Origin: Oscillospiraceae bacterium
GTDB lineage: Bacteria; Bacillota; Clostridia; Saccharofermentanales; UBA5734
Reading direction: 5' to 3'
NCBI GenBank assembly: GCA_012521915.1
Contig: JAAYLM010000064.1
Location: 1-33,463 of the forward strand
Length of the DNA: 33,463 nucleotides
Positions 28,406 to 33,463 of the stretch are shown in pieces (within the stretch, counting starts at the first letter, position 1; the number at the start of each line of letters is the position of its first letter). Made by a program: the position numbers and the translations under genes. The notes beneath the pieces were generated by a model that saw only the letters and a list, made by a program, of their open reading frames with translations, was not told the origin of the DNA and searched no databases.

Positions 28406-29638
28406 TCAGGTGGCTTTGAAGATGCCGCCCTGCTCATAGATATACTGCCCTGCCAGGTAATGGCGCTTGATGGCCCTTTCCAGACTGGTCTGTTCCGGCA
28501 GGTCCTCCAGCTTTTTAAAGGGACGCACAAAAACAAAGGAAAAGACGCCTTGTCCGGTAGCCAGCCTTGGATAGGGCAGGTAGCGGTTCTGGAAGCTGAC
28601 AATATTGGATTTTGGCGATAGCATCTGCTTGAGTTGCGGATCCATCAGCCAGGAATTGCAGATGATGGCTTTATAGGGGTAGTCCGGATAACAGCTGGCG
28701 AGAACGGCTCTGGCCTGCTGATAAGACTGATCGCATATTTCCGGTGTAAAGGGGCTGCTGACCCGGGCGTTCGGTATGTGGACGCTGACGATCGGATCGC
28801 CGGCTTCCAGAACGAGATGCCATTCAGTTTTAGGCAGGCAAATACGGCTGCTATCCGCCAGACCATCTGACCGCACCGGGTAACCTTCAAAATAAGACTC
28901 TGTTTCCCTGAAGTCAGCGTCCAGAGCCTGTTCCTCGTCCTGATAGCCAGGTGAACCGAATACCATGCCATCCTGCAAACGGCAGTCTGCCATCAGGAGG
29001 CAGGGTTTTTGTTTTTTGTTCCGGAAAAGCTTGACGGAACCATTGAAAGCTCTGAAAAATTCGAAATTCAATCTGCCGACCTTCAAGATACGATGGTCCA
29101 GGTACAACTGGAACCAGTTGAAGTAACGGAAAGATAGTCCAGGCCGGCCTGTGAGAAAATGAGTCTGGTTGATGCTTTCGGGGAGGGCTTTCAATGTGTC
29201 CAGGCAAATATCATCGGGGACACCGCGCTGACGCATCGCCTGGGCTACGCCCTCGATCATGGGCGCCAGTGCGAAAAACAAAATAAAATCATAGGCTTCG
29301 GAAGGCTGCCCTTCCGGTGTCTGCGGCGGACTTATTTCGCTTATCTCCTGGAGAAATGCTTTGCGGTCGCGCATGGCAAACTGCAACAGTTGTATATAGC
29401 CGGTCAACAGCGTGTCCTCCCTGATTTGCTTTGCAGCTTCCAGTACAGCCTGCTCATAACCCTGCATGACACCGTATGACTGGTTAAGCTGCTCCAGGAA
29501 ATGGACAGACGCAAAACAGGCGCCTTCACGCTGGTAATCAGCCATCGCTTTGGCAAAGATCGTGTCCCAGCGCGCGGGATAATGATCAACATGCAGCTGT
29601 CGCATCAGGTCCGCTGCCGTGCTCATGGTACCGTTCAT
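28406..29638 (-). CDS. Acyltransferase-domain protein (GNAT_C-like), function unknown
   Basis: C-terminal pattern IVSVHIPNARVSSPFTPEICDQSYQQARAVLASCYPDYPYKAIICNSWLMDPQLKQML resembles the GNAT-like C-terminal family. Alternative start at 29626. Confidence 0.6.
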   Translation of the reverse strand: MNGTMSTAADLMRQLHVDHYPARWDTIFAKAMADYQREGACFASVHFLEQLNQSYGVMQGYEQAVLEAAKQIREDTLLTGYIQLLQFAMRDRKAFLQEISEISPPQTPEGQPSEAYDFILFFALAPMIEGVAQAMRQRGVPDDICLDTLKALPESINQTHFLTGRPGLSFRYFNWFQLYLDHRILKVGRLNFEFFRAFNGSVKLFRNKKQKPCLLMADCRLQDGMVFGSPGYQDEEQALDADFRETESYFEGYPVRSDGLADSSRICLPKTEWHLVLEAGDPIVSVHIPNARVSSPFTPEICDQSYQQARAVLASCYPDYPYKAIICNSWLMDPQLKQMLSPKSNIVSFQNRYLPYPRLATGQGVFSFVFVRPFKKLEDLPEQTSLERAIKRHYLAGQYIYEQGGIFKAT

Positions 29639-29639
29639 G

Positions 29640-30914
29640 TTAAAGGGTGCTTTCCAGTTCGAGCAGTTTCCGGCTCATGACCGGACCGGCTTCCGGAACA
29701 AGTTTGCTGGAGCTGCAAAGTCTTGCTTCGTAGATGCCCGGCTGAAACTGTTCGGGAATAGGGACATATCCGGCACAGCCATTGGCCAGATTGGCTGTCA
29801 TGACGTGTCGGTCCGGTGTGTTTTTTTTCATAAAACGAGCATATTCCGTATAGATCTCACCGGGCATATCATAAAGGACCACATCGGCAATGCGCAGAGC
29901 CTGGACGACGACCTGTACTTGCTGAACGCCTTCCCTGGCAAAACGCTGTGCCTCTTCCGCGTAAAAGCGGTCAACAGGGGATGATCCGGCATCAGCCAGC
30001 ACACGCACTGCCCATTCCAGAAGTTCAGCTGAGGGCTGGCGGGTGTCGATTGACAGGTAGGCATGAGCGCCCCGGATGTTTTCACAAGCCATCGGCTCCG
30101 CAATCTCACGTGTCCGGATCACTTCAGAAGCCAGCCGGTTGCCCATTTTAACGTAGTAATCGGGAACCTTATGTGAGCCTTTCTCAAAATCACTGTGGTT
30201 GAGGTTACCGCAGAACCCGTTGATAAAGACAGGAATAAATGAGCTGCCGAACATTTTCTGCAGACGATCTTTAAGTGCGCCGGGATAATCGCTGGAAAAA
30301 GAAGAGCCGCCGACGCAGTCGCAATGACAAGCATAATTGATGATCGCGCCGTAGGGCGTTTTATCCAGGTTATCGATGCGGATGACGCCGACCTCGGGAT
30401 CAATCTCCCCGAAAGGCTTTTTTTCACCACCAACACCGGGATTGGTTTTATACTGACCGTCTGCCAGGACAAAATCCCGGTAGTGGGCGATCTGGTTGTC
30501 ACTGCCCTGACCCCAACTCAAGGTCACCGGCCGGCTTTGCGCAGCCGCCAGGACCGCCGTATCAATGATCCGTTGTTTGAGAAAGGCGATATAGGCGGTG
30601 TCTTCTGTTGCGAAATCCCCCCATGTCCAGACCGGTCCGGCAGTGTGCGAATGTGTTGCGGCCAGCATGATGTTTTCTTTGGGCATTGCAAGTTTTCCGG
30701 CAATCTCCGAACGGGCTTCTTCTGCCATAGCGTCAGGCAGCAAGATGACATCCGCTGACGCGACCACCGTTTTTTCGCCTGTTTCATTCTCCAGGTATGC
30801 CGTATGCACATAGAGTTTTTCGCGTATACCCTCTGCTGTTCTGCGGTAAAGCTGACCGGGGATGTTACTGCCTAAAGCGGGTGTTATATCCTGAATATAC
30901 AGTCCACATTTCAT
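29640..30914 (-). CDS. Neutral/alkaline non-lysosomal ceramidase-like hydrolase, third paralog
   Basis: IQDITPALGSNIPG, AATHSHTAGPVWTWGDF, NYACHCDCVGGSSFSSDYPGAL, NGFCGNLNHSD. Confidence 0.85.
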   Translation of the reverse strand: MKCGLYIQDITPALGSNIPGQLYRRTAEGIREKLYVHTAYLENETGEKTVVASADVILLPDAMAEEARSEIAGKLAMPKENIMLAATHSHTAGPVWTWGDFATEDTAYIAFLKQRIIDTAVLAAAQSRPVTLSWGQGSDNQIAHYRDFVLADGQYKTNPGVGGEKKPFGEIDPEVGVIRIDNLDKTPYGAIINYACHCDCVGGSSFSSDYPGALKDRLQKMFGSSFIPVFINGFCGNLNHSDFEKGSHKVPDYYVKMGNRLASEVIRTREIAEPMACENIRGAHAYLSIDTRQPSAELLEWAVRVLADAGSSPVDRFYAEEAQRFAREGVQQVQVVVQALRIADVVLYDMPGEIYTEYARFMKKNTPDRHVMTANLANGCAGYVPIPEQFQPGIYEARLCSSSKLVPEAGPVMSRKLLELESTL

Positions 30915-30969
30915 TTTGCTTCCTCTTTCTCACAAAGGTTCGTGCTAATCAGGCCTACATAAGGCATGA

Positions 30970-32184
30970 TCAGATTTCTATACCCTGTGGATAGGGCACA
31001 TCGGGAATCAGCACCGGCATGCCGCTTTCCTCTGATTCAGCGGCGGCGATGGCAATGGCAGCGCTGTCACGGGCCCCTTTCGCGCCTTTCATCGACGGTT
31101 TGCCTTCCTGCAGACAGCCCAGGAACGCTTCCACGATGCCGGTGTCACCACCCCCGTGGCCACCTTCCGACTTCTCCGGGTAAATATATCGAGGTTCTTT
31201 TTCGAAGCGCTTCCAAAGCTTGATTTTAAAATTCTGTTCATTGTCATAAAAGGCTTCGATCTTGCCTTTATCGCCAACGAACATAAACTCACGGGTATAT
31301 TCAGGCGTGAAATGGCATTCCATATACGTCAGCCGCGCGCCATTGTCGTAATCAACCAGAACATGGCTGTTATCCGAAACATCGCACTCGCGGGCGAAAA
31401 CACAATAGTCCGGTACATCGGACAAGACCGCGCCATAATCCATTTTAAAGTTGTTGGTATCCTTGAACTCCGGACATGTGTCGCGAATCTCACAGTCGCG
31501 GCAGCGCTTGTCATTTGGCGCGTCACCGCCGTAGACATCGAGTCCGCCTGAAGCATAGACTTTTCTGGGGGTGGCATTAACCAGCCAGTTAGCCAGATCC
31601 AGTGAATGCGTTCCTTTTTCCAGGAGCAGGCTCTTGATGTATGCTTTGCGGCGCCTGGGTCCGTGGAAATAGTACTGGCCGCCCACCGATACATTATCGA
31701 CGACGGTGCCGATGATGACCTTGCCGATCTCGCCGGCTTCAATCAATGCCTTGCAGTCACGCATGAGAGTGCAGTATCGCAGTTCCAGACCGACCATAAA
31801 GACCACATCACTTCCCTGCCAGGCTCCGATGATCCGATCACAGTCCGCAATGCTCTGCGCCATTGGTTTTACCAGAAACATGTTCTTCTTCGCCTGCAGG
31901 ACTTTAACCGCGCAATCTGCATGCGCGAAATCAGGTGTGGCGACAACAACCGCGTCCAGGCCAGGATGAGCCAGGAAGGCGTCGATATCTGTATAGCCTT
32001 TAACCGGCTGTTCCAGCAGGTCATGATCCTTCAGCCAGTCGATGGCCGAATCGATCTTGTCCTGACGAACATCACACAGACACTCAATATAGAAATGACC
32101 GTTACGGACAAAAGCACCACCGCCAAAAAAAACACCGCGGCCGCCCAGCCCCAGAATCCCAATACCGTATTTACCGTTTTTCAT
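30970..32184 (-). CDS. Gfo/Idh/MocA-family oxidoreductase with internal Cys cluster
   Basis: GIGILGLGGRGVFFGGGAF, NMFLVKPMAQS (K retained, usual E replaced by V), CRDCEIRDTC. RBS CGGAGGG. Confidence 0.9.
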   Translation of the reverse strand: MKNGKYGIGILGLGGRGVFFGGGAFVRNGHFYIECLCDVRQDKIDSAIDWLKDHDLLEQPVKGYTDIDAFLAHPGLDAVVVATPDFAHADCAVKVLQAKKNMFLVKPMAQSIADCDRIIGAWQGSDVVFMVGLELRYCTLMRDCKALIEAGEIGKVIIGTVVDNVSVGGQYYFHGPRRRKAYIKSLLLEKGTHSLDLANWLVNATPRKVYASGGLDVYGGDAPNDKRCRDCEIRDTCPEFKDTNNFKMDYGAVLSDVPDYCVFARECDVSDNSHVLVDYDNGARLTYMECHFTPEYTREFMFVGDKGKIEAFYDNEQNFKIKLWKRFEKEPRYIYPEKSEGGHGGGDTGIVEAFLGCLQEGKPSMKGAKGARDSAAIAIAAAESEESGMPVLIPDVPYPQGIEI

Positions 32185-32318
32185 CTGACCCTCCGTAATT
32201 TTTGAATAGACTGTTATTTACGTCGCGCGGGTCAGGCCAAGCCGTTTTCAATAAATGATCGCCAGTTCAAGCCTGGTCCGGCCCTTTTCTGAAACCAGTA
32301 TAGCATACAACGCCAGCT

Positions 32319-33463
32319 TTACACGGTTGTCTTTGAGACACCTGATCTCGTGCCAAAAACGGTAAAACTGATCACACCAGGCGTAATCCCCTTTGGTGCG
32401 CCGGTAATCTGCAGCCGGATCTTCATGTAGTTTCCTGGTGAAAACCTGCGGTAGTCAATATTATGGTCCTCAACATTATGGCTCATATCCAGAAGGGTGA
32501 CCCATTCATCGGATTCCGGTTTCTGGCCTTTGATGATGTATTGGTAGGGTCCAGGCAACGCAGCATGAGCATAATCCAGACCAACATCGCGCCAAATCAA
32601 ACGCGACGCGGCGATCACATAGGGTGCTTCCAGATTGACATCAATCCAGCGTTCCGTATCACCTTCCGCAGGTTGCCACCATGTCAGCAGACTATCATCA
32701 AAAGCATAAAGAGGATTACGGCCATCCACAAAGCTTGATGCCCTGATGTGCGCGCGTCTGCGGAAAGTAAGCGGCAGCAAACCTGCGTCGTTTCCTTTGA
32801 GCGGCTCTGAAATGACGCCAGGACCATATTGGGGTGTTTCCGTAATTCCGGGGCAAAAAAGCTCACCATCCTCGTTAACACCTATCAGATCCATGCCGAT
32901 TCTACGTTCGAAACAATGCGTGTAGCACAAGGTACAGGTGTAAAACGCCCATATCGTACTTTCTGGTCCGTCCACAATGCAGCCATGGCCTGCACCACGG
33001 ACAATCCCGCAGCGATGCTGGGTGATGGGATTGTTTTTCTGCAGAATGAAATGGCCGAGTGGCCCTTCATCTGAATAATAGGCGCACATGCAATAAGTTG
33101 AAAAAGATGTACCGGGAGACGAGCAAATCAAATAGTATCGTCCGCCGTGCTTGTACATCCATTGTCCCTCCAACCAGCCAAAACGTGTATTTTCATGATG
33201 TTCACCAAAGCGTTCCCATTCATTTTCCGTATTCAAAGCGCAAAGCACGATCGGCTCGGTCTTAAACACCCTAGGATCGTCCGCTTTCAACTCAACGCCC
33301 AGAGTCTGTGAAATGAAAACATACTTGTCATCTGTTTGTAGCGCAGAAAAATAATACAGATACACACGGCCGTCTTCATCGGCAAACAGGGCAGGGTCTG
33401 TAGGTTTGAGCGATGTGCCGTCCGGCAGGATGAAGTCGCCCATATAGTCGAATGGTCCAAGAG
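32319..33463 (-). CDS. GH43-like (five-bladed beta-propeller) glycoside hydrolase with C-terminal discoidin/F5-8-type-C-like domain, N-terminus cut by window edge
   Basis: Frame stays open upstream of the track ATG at 33443 (LGPFDYMGDFILPDG...), with LKPTDPALFADEDGRVYLYY, EGQWMYKHGGRYYLICSS, RGAGHGCIVDGPESTIWAFYT. C-terminal region ASSFVDGRNPLYAFDDSLLTWWQPAEGDTERWIDVNLE is discoidin-like. Confidence 0.75.
   Translation of the reverse strand, partial: LGPFDYMGDFILPDGTSLKPTDPALFADEDGRVYLYYFSALQTDDKYVFISQTLGVELKADDPRVFKTEPIVLCALNTENEWERFGEHHENTRFGWLEGQWMYKHGGRYYLICSSPGTSFSTYCMCAYYSDEGPLGHFILQKNNPITQHRCGIVRGAGHGCIVDGPESTIWAFYTCTLCYTHCFERRIGMDLIGVNEDGELFCPGITETPQYGPGVISEPLKGNDAGLLPLTFRRRAHIRASSFVDGRNPLYAFDDSLLTWWQPAEGDTERWIDVNLEAPYVIAASRLIWRDVGLDYAHAALPGPYQYIIKGQKPESDEWVTLLDMSHNVEDHNIDYRRFSPGNYMKIRLQITGAPKGITPGVISFTVFGTRSGVSKTTV

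Noticed and set aside
1-33463. CRISPR arrays, tRNA/rRNA genes, transposases, phage genes
   Set aside because: No regularly spaced repeats, RNA-gene landmarks or recombinase/transposase motifs seen by eye; a tRNAscan/Infernal run would be needed for certainty.

Overview
The window is a dense catabolic locus from a bacterium (roughly 50-55% GC by eye) with strong Shine-Dalgarno sites. I see no RNA genes, CRISPR arrays or transposases. Left block (minus strand, running off the left edge): a small Cys-containing 92-aa protein, two neutral-ceramidase-like hydrolases and a LacD/FbaB/DeoC-type aldolase, divergent from a DeoR regulator. Centre (plus strand, about 5.69-16.50 kb): an eight-gene operon of D-2-hydroxyacid dehydrogenase, MLE-type enolase-superfamily enzyme, Gfo/Idh/MocA oxidoreductase (apparent non-ATG start), nitrilase-type C-N hydrolase, a second Gfo/Idh/MocA, two tandem non-identical glycyl radical enzymes (GREs) and one radical-SAM GRE activase. 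Convergent minus-strand block: pirin, tandem metallo-beta-lactamase (MBL) protein, alpha/beta-hydrolase esterase and MFS transporter. A plus-strand pair follows: glutamate dehydrogenase and a PEP-synthase-like ATP-grasp protein. Right block (minus strand, running off the right edge): GH43-like beta-propeller hydrolase, Gfo/Idh with a Cys cluster, a third ceramidase-like hydrolase, a GNAT_C-like acyltransferase and a Gfo/Idh-M20 amidohydrolase fusion. The best candidate for an undescribed system is the double-GRE operon and its surrounding amidase, ceramidase-like and oxidoreductase genes; its substrate cannot be assigned from sequence alone. All family calls come from reading motifs by eye, with no database search.
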